DNA of 64,000 bases from Undaria pinnatifida (lineage: Eukaryota > Sar > Phaeophyceae > Laminariales > Alariaceae). Below, piece after piece: positions 60,001 through 64,000 of this stretch. Positions within the stretch are counted from its first letter, which is position 1. Each line of letters opens with the position of its first letter. A program made the position numbers and the translations under genes. Under the pieces are notes generated by a model that saw only the letters and a list, made by a program, of their open reading frames with translations, was not told the origin of the DNA and ran no database searches. The stretch covers positions 19,614,629-19,678,628 of the forward strand of contig JABAKD010000002.1 in assembly GCA_012845835.1 (NCBI GenBank), written 5' to 3'.

Positions 60001-62510
60001 GCGGACCCACGTGGCGACAACGAGATGCAACGTGTTTGCCACGGATGTGTCAACCCCGACAAGCGCAATGGATCGAGCGCAGGTTCTGCTGCCGGGGCTG
60101 CGTCTTCGAAGCGCCCATGCCCGGAGGGCGAGGTTGGAGGCTTGAGTCGCTCTCAATGAAATACTGCTGCTGTAGCTTGTGTTTTTTGTTGTTTTCTGCT
60201 TCTTGTTTTTTGCGTCCGAGATACAATAATACGTACAGCAGTAGTACCGTGAGTGATGCCCATGCTGCTTCACCTCTCTCTGTGTTATGTTGGCTGCTTA
60301 CAGGGTATAGATGATGCTGGAATAACCCTGCCAAAGAGAACAATTCATTCGACAATATACTCTACGTAGCCTGGTGAGCTCATCTCACGCAGGTGTTTCT
60401 TCTTTATATTTGCTTTTCTTTTAATATACTCCGCGAGTACGCAACAAGGAAGGATCGTGCTGCGTGTCGGCCCTCCAACGCACGGTAAATATTGCGTAAA
60501 CAATACGAAATGCGCTTTCAACACTTCGGATAGGCACAACGGCAACATCCTGCCCTTTAAGCGCTCTTGACCCCAGGCCCGGGCTCTCTAAAACCCATAG
60601 GTTCTGTTATAGATAAGTTTATTTTAACCCAAAATCTCGCTTTAAGATAAAACATATCTTGAACCGATTTAGGAGAGCTACGTGTTAAAGATAGTTTTCG
60701 TCGGTATGGCACACCGCTATCTTAAACCGCAACCCCCACTGTACTGTATATTAGCGAAACATAGATGTACCACGAAGCTTGCAAAGTTGAGTTTCAACCA
60801 TTCAATCGGTCGTACTCACAGCTGACGTTGTTCAATTTTTACATAACATATACTCGGAGTATATCGATTTTTTTCAGAGGATCATTTTTTTCCCCGATGA
60901 CACCTGGATTCAACCAACGAAAACCAGGCTTATAAGCGGACAGTCTATCTAGTAGACCACAAAGTCACATTGCTATCTTTTGTTTTTGACAAATAAATAT
61001 CGATTTTTCATGAGGATCACTTTTTTTTTCGATGACACCCGGATTCGAACCAGCGAAGGCCACCAGGATTACAAGCGTACCGTCTATGTCCTAGACCACA
61101 ATATGTCACAGCAGCAGTGGTGTATCTACCAGTACTATTTTTTCAAATATACTTCGAAGTATATATCAATTTTTTTTATGAGGATCATTTTTTTTTCATA
61201 TGACCCCTGGATTCAACCAACGAAAACCAGGCGTATAAGCGGACAGTGTATCTTCTAGAAGACCACAAAGTCACATTGATGTCTATTATTTTTCTTATGA
61301 GGACCATTTTTTTTCCCCGATGACACCGGGATTCGAACCAACGAAAAGACCTTGAGGCTTATAGTACACACCGGTACTACTACACCAGGTTTGTACATAC
61401 CATCATCAGGTACTACGCTGTTAGATCACCATGTGCACGCCCAGCTCAGATCAGTCCGGCTATGTATAGCCAGCAGCGCAGCGCGCCGTGCGGAGCCGTG
61501 CGGTGCGGTGCCGTGCCCTTCGCTGCGGTGCTGTGTCGTGCTGCGCTGTGTGCTTTCTTTCGAACATAGAGCAGTACCGGGTATAATACGTGATGTTGTG
61601 TACTACTTTTCTTTTTTCTTTTTCTACATGTATTTGATCTTTCACGGCCCCCTGTTTTTTCCCCCACGCAAATTACCCCCGTACTACCGATCAGAACGTA
61701 ACACCGGTAACAAAAGCACACAGCACAGCTGAGCACAACAGGGCAATTTGCTCTGCACAAGCAGCTCTTGGCATTATCAAATCGCTGTTCGCACCAAATC
61801 ATGGGCCTCTTCTTTCTGCCCCCTTCACATCTTTTTAGTTGCATTTTGCCTTGCCTTGCGCGAGCGTAGCGGGCGGCGTCAGCCGCCCGGGGAGCGGAGC
61901 TCTTGTATTTATATTTTTATATTTATACTTCGTACATCAGTCTGTACCAACACCGAGGACCGAGTCGTGCCGAGTTGTACCCGTAAACTGTTGCTGTGTG
62001 TGTGTGTTCTTCACATTAAACCGTTCTTCTACTCGTCGACATCCAGCACACCCAGTGTCCGTACTGATTCTTCACCCTAGAAAGCTGTACTTTGGTGTTG
62101 TGTTTAGAAAAGAAACAAGAAGTCAGAGTTGGTGTTGAAACAGGAAACATGCGCATTTTTTAGTTCATATTTCCCTGCATATATCGTCCTGAGGACTATC
62201 TTCGTGCATGCAGCAGCAGCAGTCTCCATCTATCAAGCATGCACAACAGCCTGTATCCTGTCCTATTAATAAAGCACAGCGGCAGCAGCATGCGCACCCA
62301 TGAAGGCATGTGAAAGTATCCCCACCTCGCTTTCTCCAGGAACGACCGCCTGCTGTCGCCCGCGTCACCAGTGTCTTTTTTCGAAGCAGCCTGTTGGGAT
62401 GACGATGACCTTGGCGATGTCACCCGAAAAGTGGTGGTCGCCGGCCGCACCTGAAACGCATTCACGCTCACTGCGGCGGAATAAATCAACACAAAAGTAA
62501 AGGCCTTCAT
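23976..62510 (-). CDS. PsbP-family thylakoid lumen protein, eight exons
   Basis: Eight minus-strand exons join in consistent phases to give 270 residues and a TAA stop. The exons are 62326-62510, 39507-39609, 36217-36292, 35190-35323, 28742-28824, 26907-26952, 24592-24708 and 23976-24044. Residues 1-18 form a signal peptide. VNA|FQ is the heterokont plastid motif, and residues 20-51 are Ser/Thr/Arg-rich transit-like. RR at 54-55 plus a hydrophobic core and ALA|G at 78-81 make a twin-arginine thylakoid signal. The mature part, about 190 residues, matches PsbP size and layout: [54 protein letters not shown], and a C-terminal strand-helix region with [20 protein letters not shown]. PsbP-family proteins act in the lumen, in photosystem II oxygen evolution or assembly; which subfamily this is cannot be told. 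Introns are 22,716, 3,214, 893, 6,365, 1,789, 2,198 and 547 bp, counted from intron 1. Confidence 0.93.
24592..24708 (-). CDS. PsbP-family gene, exon 7
   Basis: 117 bases, 39 whole codons, after CGCTTACAG and before GTGAGA. It encodes [20 protein letters not shown] and [19 protein letters not shown], the most conserved part of the family. Confidence 0.93.
25104..25343. repeat. Tandem duplication in intron 6, about 126 bp unit
   Basis: Copy one is 25104-25229 and copy two 25230-25343. They are nearly identical except that copy two lacks the 12 bases GATCTTCTCCGC. The protein-like plus-strand reading ([18 protein letters not shown], twice) is not supported by splice sites or a start. Confidence 0.95.
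25405..26900. other. Rest of intron 6
   Basis: A poly-A run lies at about 25,920-25,938. GATC-rich palindromic words are frequent at about 26,340-26,530. No gene or element was recognised. Confidence 0.5.
26907..26952 (-). CDS. PsbP-family gene, exon 6
   Basis: 46 bases after CCGGTGCAG, ending in phase 0 at GTGAGC. It encodes [15 protein letters not shown]. Confidence 0.9.
27600..28540. repeat. GT-rich minisatellite filling most of intron 5, about 165-185 bp units
   Basis: Higher-order units recur with a GGCTATGATGTTGGTG-type start, a 'CTGTTGGTGTGGGTTGACAG' phrase and a TGTGCCTACAACGTTTCGG-type end. Units start near 27,603, 27,767, 27,930, 28,108 and 28,290. Inside each unit are degenerate GTTGGTGGT triplet repeats. 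Open frames here, rich in Val/Leu or Thr/Ser, are by-products. Confidence 0.85.
28742..28824 (-). CDS. PsbP-family gene, exon 5 (probable GC donor)
   Basis: 83 bases after TTTATTTGCCAG. It encodes [20 protein letters not shown] then VKGKRTY. The end shown uses a GC donor, CAG|GCAAGG. A GT donor six bases earlier, giving exon end 28748, keeps the same phase and would drop two residues. The GC version yields TYRYVDLKF across the junction, the better family match. Confidence 0.9.
28870..28965. repeat. CAAA/CAAG simple repeat at the start of intron 4
   Basis: A low-complexity run of CAAG, CAAA and CGAAC words lies just upstream, in transcript sense, of the exon 5 acceptor. Confidence 0.8.
28966..31300. 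other. Intron 4, right-hand part of the window order
   Basis: A GC-rich patch at 30,050-30,450 carries an ATG-started 60-codon plus frame (30058-30240) and a 148-codon minus frame, neither with a domain. A poly-T patch and AT-rich DNA fill the rest. Nothing is called as a gene. Confidence 0.45.
31370..32200. repeat. Large imperfect palindrome in intron 4
   Basis: Left arm about 31,370-31,765 and right arm about 31,838-32,200 are inverted copies. Landmarks include AGCGAGGCGGAACACAACCC on the left and its reverse complement near 32,020-32,040, GGCCGGGATCCAG near 31,627, and AGAACAGCATGCCA near 31,716. The spacer is about 70 bases. Both arms preserve a similar protein-like reading ([21 protein letters not shown]), which suggests the unit was once coding or belongs to an element. 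Confidence 0.85.
32345..32525 (-). repeat. Dispersed repeat, inverted partner of 11,271-11,450
   Basis: Reverse-orientation copy with the same TCGGTCCCGGCAT-GTAGGGATGCGAGGGTCT order of words and a terminal poly-G/poly-C run. Confidence 0.8.
33758..33835 (+). repeat. Dispersed element end (family E), copy
   Basis: Reads CACAGCTTGCAGAGATG, then GGTCGAACTCACAGCTGACG. Confidence 0.7.
34565..34900. repeat. Dispersed repeat with internal duplication in intron 4
   Basis: GGCGTGGACACTGGACGCGC followed by GATGTCGACGGG is shared with 44,033-44,080 and, inverted, with 62,035-62,075. Next to it, a segment starting GGTTTCAGA and ending near GTGACAA-type words occurs twice, at about 34,655-34,730 and 34,822-34,895. 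An exon-like frame here ([18 protein letters not shown]) was considered for the PsbP-family gene and rejected on phase. Confidence 0.6.
35190..35323 (-). CDS. PsbP-family gene, exon 4
   Basis: 134 bases after GTGCTCTCAG, ending in phase 0 at GTGAGA. It encodes [40 protein letters not shown] and the residues between. The split glycine with exon 3 fits exactly. Confidence 0.93.
35560..36200. repeat. GCGATGC satellite filling most of intron 3
   Basis: Degenerate GCGAT/GCAAT pentamer-type repeats such as GCGATGCGATGCAAACGC run right up to about 15 bases from exon 3. All open frames inside are by-products of the repeat. Confidence 0.95.
36217..36292 (-). CDS. PsbP-family gene, exon 3
   Basis: 76 bases after TCGTGTGCAG, ending in phase 1 at GTTAGT. 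It encodes [18 protein letters not shown], the family's first beta strand with its YP..W motif. Confidence 0.92.
36620..36700. repeat. Polypyrimidine tract in intron 2
   Basis: Runs of CCCTCCC and CTTCCCTCC. On the minus, transcribed strand this is a polypurine stretch. Confidence 0.8.
37190..37266. repeat. (CAGCCA)n hexanucleotide array in intron 2
   Basis: About twelve uninterrupted CAGCCA units. The His/Ser plus-strand reading is an artefact. Confidence 0.97.
37375..37420 (-). repeat. Dispersed element end (family E), partial copy
   Basis: Reads ACGTCAGCTGTGAGCTCGAC, then TAATTCAAGG; only the outer end of the family is present. Confidence 0.55.
37670..37870 (+). repeat. Dispersed GCCGG/CACTAT repeat, copy 2
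   Basis: Direct partner of 1200-1372, sharing GGTTCCAGTCGTGCCAA and ATTTCACCGGCA, followed by CAATAGGCA. Confidence 0.75.
38180..38400. repeat. (GGGTC)n and poly-G patches in intron 2
   Basis: Four to five GGGTC units at about 38,195-38,217, then poly-G runs at 38,358-38,370 and 38,388-38,395. Confidence 0.8.
39507..39609 (-). CDS. PsbP-family gene, exon 2 (thylakoid signal core)
   Basis: 103 bases. It follows CGAGCAG and ends CATACAG|GTGGGG. It completes the split serine codon and supplies the hydrophobic core and cleavage site of the twin-arginine signal ([19 protein letters not shown]), then the first mature residues. The match in both phase and function to exon 1, 22.7 kb away, ties the two together. 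Confidence 0.9.
39730..40045. repeat. GCCGG/CACTAT-type repeat cluster
   Basis: Words such as ATAGTGCCGG, GACATGCCGGCGCTATAGA and GCACATGCCGGCGCTATGG recur about 110 bases apart. It is related to the copies at 1.2 and 37.7 kb. Confidence 0.6.
40299..41200. repeat. Nested AT-rich repeats with an element end and a foldback fragment
   Basis: A family E end lies at 40,299-40,385. A piece homologous to the inner arm of the foldback element follows at 40,437-40,540 (CCCCCACGCCCTTAAAA, CTTGATAAACTGATACATC). Two to three direct copies share 'CAAAGCCATCCACCCACA' and GGACGTAAAAACGTGGG, followed by CAGACTCG-type words, near 40,420-40,620, 40,860-40,945 and 41,130-41,170. Confidence 0.7.
41369..41825. 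repeat. Direct repeat of about 75 bp, two copies
   Basis: GGAGGTGATGCCATTGTTTC, then GACCCACACTATACCGGAAG, is present at about 41,375-41,450 and again at 41,760-41,820. The copies lie in the same orientation about 385 bases apart. Confidence 0.9.
41826..42125 (+). repeat. AT-rich element, left inverted partner of 58,100-58,570
   Basis: Contains TACAGTAATAAATTTAC, CCATTATAGTGGAG, ACTCACCCACATAGTATATT and a full family E end, GCAGCTTGCAAAGATGCG, then TCGTCGAACTC. The same landmarks occur in reverse order and orientation at 58.1-58.6 kb. Confidence 0.85.
42126..43265. other. Intron 1, unassigned
   Basis: Short direct repeats of 'TCGGATGTGGAAAT' type occur at 42,150-42,310. A further GCCGG/CACTAT patch lies at 42,500-42,700. 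No gene is seen. Confidence 0.5.
43266..44290. repeat. Diverged tandem duplication, about 0.5 kb units
   Basis: Unit one, about 43,266-43,715, and unit two, about 43,765-44,290, share in the same order a GC hairpin, a GATTATAGGGGCAAATTGGC-type stretch, a CAGCAGC..GAACA.GTGGTT stretch and GAGTGTCAGCGGT.CTTGGAA. They are clearly alignable but well diverged. Confidence 0.8.
44877..45175. repeat. Three imperfect tandem units, about 120-140 bp
   Basis: Each unit has a CCGAGGTTTGGGTGGGATCA-type core (44,885, 45,000 and 45,140 areas). The first two continue with CATAAACGTATCGGGTA-type words. Confidence 0.75.
45398..45635. repeat. LTR-like segment A
   Basis: It aligns along its whole length with 56,466-56,697, sharing GTAACCACCGTTTGGGAGCT, TCTGGCGTTGTCCAT and CTCCTGCTGAGTTCAGGAGT, and ends at GTGTAGG. 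The right edge abuts the truncated copia element exactly. The length and paired occurrence suggest a retroelement LTR, but canonical TG..CA ends and target duplications could not be fixed. Confidence 0.65.
45636..47465 (-). pseudogene. Ty1/copia pol, integrase part, truncated
   Basis: The frame begins after an in-frame TAG at 47466-47468. It covers the C-terminal protease region, a GAG-pre-integrase zinc module ([13 protein letters not shown], then CSTCPLGK) and the integrase core start ([21 protein letters not shown]). The central integrase, including [13 protein letters not shown] and [16 protein letters not shown], sits in another frame between two compensating indels near 46,835 and 46,530. 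The original frame then resumes ([20 protein letters not shown]). An Arg/Gly/Ser/Pro-rich linker follows and stops dead at the LTR-like segment. Reverse transcriptase and RNase H are absent, so the element cannot move by itself. It lies in intron 1 on the same strand as the host gene. Confidence 0.85.
47466..48863 (-). pseudogene. Ty1/copia gag and start of protease
   Basis: 465 codons from ATG at 48863. The N-terminal half is a copia-type gag ([43 protein letters not shown]). A zinc knuckle, [14 protein letters not shown] (CX2CX4HX4C), follows near residue 228, then a Pro/Ala-rich spacer. The protease begins with MVADSEAT, where the family has D-S/T-G, so the catalytic motif is damaged. The frame ends at TAG within the protease, in frame with the pol section beyond it. 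Gag itself reads intact, with GC-rich codon use unlike the AT-rich flanks. Confidence 0.88.
48864..50300. other. 5' flank of the copia relic; small tandem repeats
   Basis: A 29-base tandem pair (TACCTCGCGTATAC.ACAACG core) lies at 49,306-49,361. A longer direct pair (TCAGCCTACACACGC ... GATATCTTG.A.AGAC) lies at about 49,246-49,315 and 49,433-49,500. No matching 5' LTR for the copia element was identified. Confidence 0.5.
50301..51700 (+). pseudogene. Probable 5' part of the gypsy element (gag-like, unassigned)
   Basis: Several short plus frames succeed each other, including [20 protein letters not shown] with [20 protein letters not shown], and later [18 protein letters not shown]. They lie directly upstream of and on the same strand as the gypsy pol, so gag is the likely identity. 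No domain is recognised. Confidence 0.4.
51701..55650 (+). pseudogene. Degenerate Ty3/gypsy pol
   Basis: Domains appear in gypsy order across several broken frames. The protease has [12 protein letters not shown] near 51,887. Next come the N-terminal reverse transcriptase region near 52,480-52,560 and the RT core with [12 protein letters not shown] at 53,170-53,205. RNase H follows at about 53,440-53,930 ([16 protein letters not shown]). Then comes a zinc-binding integrase head at 54,300-54,470 ([26 protein letters not shown]), then weak integrase core pieces with [13 protein letters not shown] at 55,060. A C-terminal module ([26 protein letters not shown]) ends near 55,440. Many stops and frame changes show an old, dead copy. 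It points opposite to the host gene within intron 1. Confidence 0.8.
55651..56465. other. 3' untranslated part of the gypsy element or unassigned DNA
   Basis: T-rich plus strand with no frame of note. It lies between the gypsy pol and LTR-like segment B. Confidence 0.4.
56466..56697. repeat. LTR-like segment B
   Basis: Direct-orientation partner of 45,398-45,635, ending at the same GTGTAGG edge. Its position downstream of the plus-strand gypsy pol would suit a 3' LTR. Confidence 0.65.
56965..58052. repeat. Segment flanked by direct repeats of about 45 bp
   Basis: AAGGTCAGAGAACTG.CT.AGGG.GGCCT..GAAGGCATC occurs at about 56,966-57,005 and again at 58,007-58,045. Between them is a 169-codon ATG-started plus frame (57515-58024) with no recognised domain, so the segment could be a small insertion of unknown kind. 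Confidence 0.55.
58090..58750 (-). repeat. AT-rich element, right inverted partner of 40.6-42.1 kb
   Basis: Two family E ends in reverse orientation (58,118-58,190 and 58,320-58,395) each read AAGGACGTCAGCCG.GAGTTC. They are followed by the inverted counterparts of the landmarks at 41.8-42.1 kb and, at 58,620-58,715, of 40,640-40,730 (GAACGAAAGTCGGCTACTCC). Confidence 0.8.
58908..59040 (-). mobile_element. tRNA-derived SINE, copy S1
   Basis: On the minus strand it has an A box, TGGTCTAGTAG, and 44 bases on a B box, GGTTCGAATCT, the exact tRNA spacing. After TGTCATCGG comes an A-rich tail with ATGATCC and ATCGATAT. TGACA before the A box can pair with TGTCA. Confidence 0.8.
59050..59490. other. 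Stretch between SINE copies S1 and S2
   Basis: It has GC-rich hairpins such as CCTTCCAGACATCGTTTCTG-GAAGG and GGATCCTCCGCGGCGGAT. A long plus frame passes through but has no domain. Confidence 0.4.
59490..59605 (-). mobile_element. tRNA-derived SINE, copy S2
   Basis: Perfect A box TGGTCTAGTAG and B box GGTTCGAATCC at tRNA spacing, with the same tail as S1. Confidence 0.85.
59636..60741. mobile_element. 1.1 kb terminal-inverted-repeat element
   Basis: The ends are CAGTGGGGGTTGCGGTTTAA at 59636 and its exact complement ending at 60741. Subterminal ATCTTAAACCG words repeat near both ends, as expected for transposase binding sites. TA lies immediately outside each end. The wider flanks TACTA and TACTG could instead be a five-base duplication with one mismatch, because a related empty-looking site near 7,052-7,072 reads GCAAC-TACTG-TATATTAG. 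No transposase was recognised, so it is non-autonomous or carries only part of one. Confidence 0.8.
59881..60159 (+). CDS. Small cysteine-rich protein inside the TIR element
   Basis: ATG-started, 92 codons. Paired cysteines and histidines (C3, C9, H15, H25, C30, H35-G-I-C38, then CHGC at 53-56) and the phrase [20 protein letters not shown] suggest a zinc-binding fold. The C-terminus is Ser/Gly-rich. It is the only protein-like frame in the 1.1 kb element and could be the remnant N-terminal zinc domain of its transposase or a cargo gene. Expression and intactness are unknown. Confidence 0.45.
   Translation: MPCAAGSKCAVVPDHTPGPPNFTTHRRRVCQVYLHGICGLADPRGDNEMQRVCHGCVNPDKRNGSSAGSAAGAASSKRPCPEGEVGGLSRSQ
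60770..60845 (+). repeat. Dispersed element end (family E), copy
   Basis: GAAGCTTGCAAAGTTGAG, then CAATCGGTCGTACTCACAG and CTGACGTTG. The closest relative is the copy at 7082-7165. Confidence 0.7.
60858..60985 (-). mobile_element. tRNA-derived SINE, copy S3
   Basis: A box close to TGGTCTACTAG; the B box is decayed to GGTTGAATCC. The same A-rich tail is present. Confidence 0.75.
61000..61145 (-). mobile_element. tRNA-derived SINE, copy S4
   Basis: B box GGTTCGAATCC intact, with small insertions between the boxes and the same tail. Confidence 0.75.
61165..61285 (-). mobile_element. tRNA-derived SINE, copy S5
   Basis: B box decayed as in S3. The A-box side contains a small insertion (TCTAGAAGAT-type). 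Confidence 0.7.
61288..61350 (-). mobile_element. tRNA-derived SINE, truncated copy S6
   Basis: Only the tail, the B box (GGTTCGAATCC) and some preceding bases remain; the A-box half is missing. Confidence 0.65.
61850..62080 (-). repeat. Inverted copy of the 43.7-44.1 kb repeat, with GC hairpin
   Basis: The hairpin GCGGGCGGC-GTCA-GCCGCCCG lies at about 61,869-61,891. The ACACCCAGTGTCCGTACTGA region at 62,048-62,070 is the reverse complement of words at 44,035-44,060. It lies within the first 500 bases of intron 1. Confidence 0.6.
62326..62510 (-). CDS. PsbP-family gene, exon 1 (targeting signals)
   Basis: ATG at 62510 opens a signal peptide ([18 protein letters not shown]), followed by FQVRP and a Ser/Thr/Arg-rich stretch. 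The exon closes with SRRSFLEKA and ends in phase 2 at GCGAG|GTGGGG. Starting at this ATG rather than an upstream in-frame codon is favoured because it gives a textbook signal peptide. Confidence 0.93.
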
Positions 62511-63420
62511 GTTACCGCTGTGATGCTTGCAATGGCCGACAGCTACTCGTAGTTCAGCGAAGCAGAAGAACACACAGCAGCAGATGTTCTTGCAAAAATT
62601 GTCTCATGATTGGGTTTCAACTTTATTTAATAGCGTTTTTAAAAGGGCTACGGGGTTGAGGACCGGCGAAACAAATTAAACAGAAAACCTCACCAGAAAC
62701 CAGAAGAAACCAAAAAAAAAGTACCAGCTACACTGAAGAAACCGATAACAGCAAGCAGTGTGGAAGCAGTGGCACACACACGGACAGCACCACCAACACC
62801 AGCACATCTCATCGCGACGGTCGATTTTTGGATTTCGCGTTGTCGACGCGCTAGCACCAGGAATTCCAACCTGTTAGAGGACGGTGTGGATCACCTTCAG
62901 CGCATCCAGCGCTCCCCAGCTGTTTCGTTTTCAGTTTCGGCAGATTTAATCTCCAACATCTTTATTTACGGTTCCAAAAAACTTGACGGAGAGGCAGGGC
63001 GAGCCGACTTTGGATTGCGTGCAGCAGCGCATCAAGCACTCAGCGGCTCGGTTTGGCTCTATTCTGACGGCCAGCTAGACGTCTGTGTAGGCACCCCGAT
63101 CCGGGAACGTCGACATCCTGCTGCCAGGTGTCCGGAGCTGGAGTACCTGCGAAAAGGGTCTGAAAATATTCGGCACACCTCTCGAAACCGTTTTTTTCTA
63201 TACAAGAGGAAGTATATATTGTCTGTGTTTGGTTTCCACACGAGCACTTGACTTGCTTGTAGTGGGGACGGTGGTCGGCAAAGAGTGCCCAGCATAGGAG
63301 GTCGAGGGTGGAGAGGAACTAACCACAGACCGGGGCTCGATTTCAGCTGCGTATAGCGGGCGGTCTGGACAAGCACGGGACGCGAGTACACGGGGCAACA
63401 CACCAAGCGCGTTTAGTGTT
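62511..63420. other. 5' flank of the PsbP-family gene
   Basis: This should hold the promoter of the minus-strand gene. An AT-rich TATA-like word, TATTAAATAAAG on the minus strand, lies at about 62,622-62,633, roughly 115 bases before the ATG; its use is a guess. Plus and minus frames at 62,760-63,406 show no domain. Confidence 0.35.
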
Positions 63421-63424
63421 GCTC

Positions 63425-63667
63425 CCTGGTGGGTGGCGGATTGAACAGCCCGAGGCGCCGGCGAGCGGCAGCGATAGACATAGCAGACACCACGAGAGGT
63501 ACAAGAAGAAGCAGGACAGCAGCAGCAGGAGGAAGAGTAGTGGTGGTGCTCAGCGCGGGCTATTTGGGAAAGCGGTGGCGGTGGTGGCGGCGGCAGCAGC
63601 GGCTGGCGCTTGTGCTTCGTCGATGAGTGCTTGGAAGGCGACCGAGAGAAACCCGGTCTCGAACGAA
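63425..63667 (+). CDS. Candidate exon, unknown protein
   Basis: A GC-rich open frame reads AQRGLFGKAVAVVAAAAAAG, then SMSAWKATERNPVSNE, and ends in phase 0 at a consensus GTGAGT donor. An ATG at 63623 lies in frame. A possible acceptor, TGTCACGCAG at 63,715-63,724, opens an 80-codon frame in the right phase, but the 57 bp intron and the odd protein make this weak. Confidence 0.3.
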
Positions 63668-64000
63668 GTGAGTACCTTGCTACACGACAGGTTCGTACTG
63701 GCGCGTTATTGACATGTCACGCAGGTCATGTTAGATTGGTATCATACTCGTTTTAATGTACACTGGCTGTATGCCGGTTGGTTTGTTCGCTGTCTTCGTT
63801 CGTTGTTGGGTAGAACGTGTTGCATGATACGAGCAGCGAGCATAGCAGAAGCAGCATTATTAGTCGTGAAATCAAGTCGAATTGCTATGTTGGAATTTCG
63901 TAGTGTGCTCTACCAGCGGTACTGCTGCTGTACCATCTGGTACTGTACCTTGCTGGTAACAAGGTAAAGCATGCGGGGGTATGTCGTCTCACTATCCAAG

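Noticed and set aside
59490-61350. True tRNA genes on the minus strand
   Set aside because: The boxes and spacing fit, but the acceptor and anticodon stems do not pair well, CCA-side structure is missing and A-rich SINE tails follow.

Overview
The window is nuclear DNA of a photosynthetic stramenopile, most likely a brown alga. The main evidence is a gene on the minus strand that runs almost from one end of the window to the other. Its first exon encodes a secretory signal peptide ending in the heterokont 'AF' plastid-import motif (VNA|FQ). A twin-arginine thylakoid signal follows, and then a PsbP-type lumenal domain. Many introns, very long transposon-filled introns, a Fanzor/TnpB zinc-ribbon relic and copia/gypsy debris all fit a brown alga with an expanded genome. 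The species cannot be named from the sequence.

Layout. 1-745 is a CCATGGG-type satellite. 746-7592 is gene-poor DNA with a 1.5 kb foldback element at 4801-6335. 7593-8580 (+) holds two exons of a heat-shock-factor-type DNA-binding domain. 8581-16124 is mostly unassigned, with a 145 bp tandem duplication carrying a splice donor near 15.7-16.0 kb. 16125-17775 (+) is a probable two-exon hypothetical gene. 17776-23975 has protein-like direct repeats and the Fanzor/TnpB relic at 22529-22870. 23976-62510 (-) is the PsbP-family gene. 62511-64000 is its upstream flank, with a weak exon candidate on the plus strand.

The PsbP-family gene has eight exons whose phases all agree: 813 coding bases, 270 codons plus stop, spread over 38,535 bp. 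Intron 1 alone is 22.7 kb. It contains a truncated Ty1/copia element, a degenerate Ty3/gypsy element, a cluster of tRNA-derived SINE copies, a 1.1 kb terminal-inverted-repeat element, and inverted copies of a local repeat family lying about 16 kb apart. Introns 3 and 5 are largely satellite or minisatellite, and intron 4 has a large imperfect palindrome.

The PsbP gene and the HSF-type exons are the only genes whose family I recognise with confidence. No structural RNA gene, operon or CRISPR array was found. The exon models come from reading frames, splice signals and family resemblance only; RNA evidence would be decisive.
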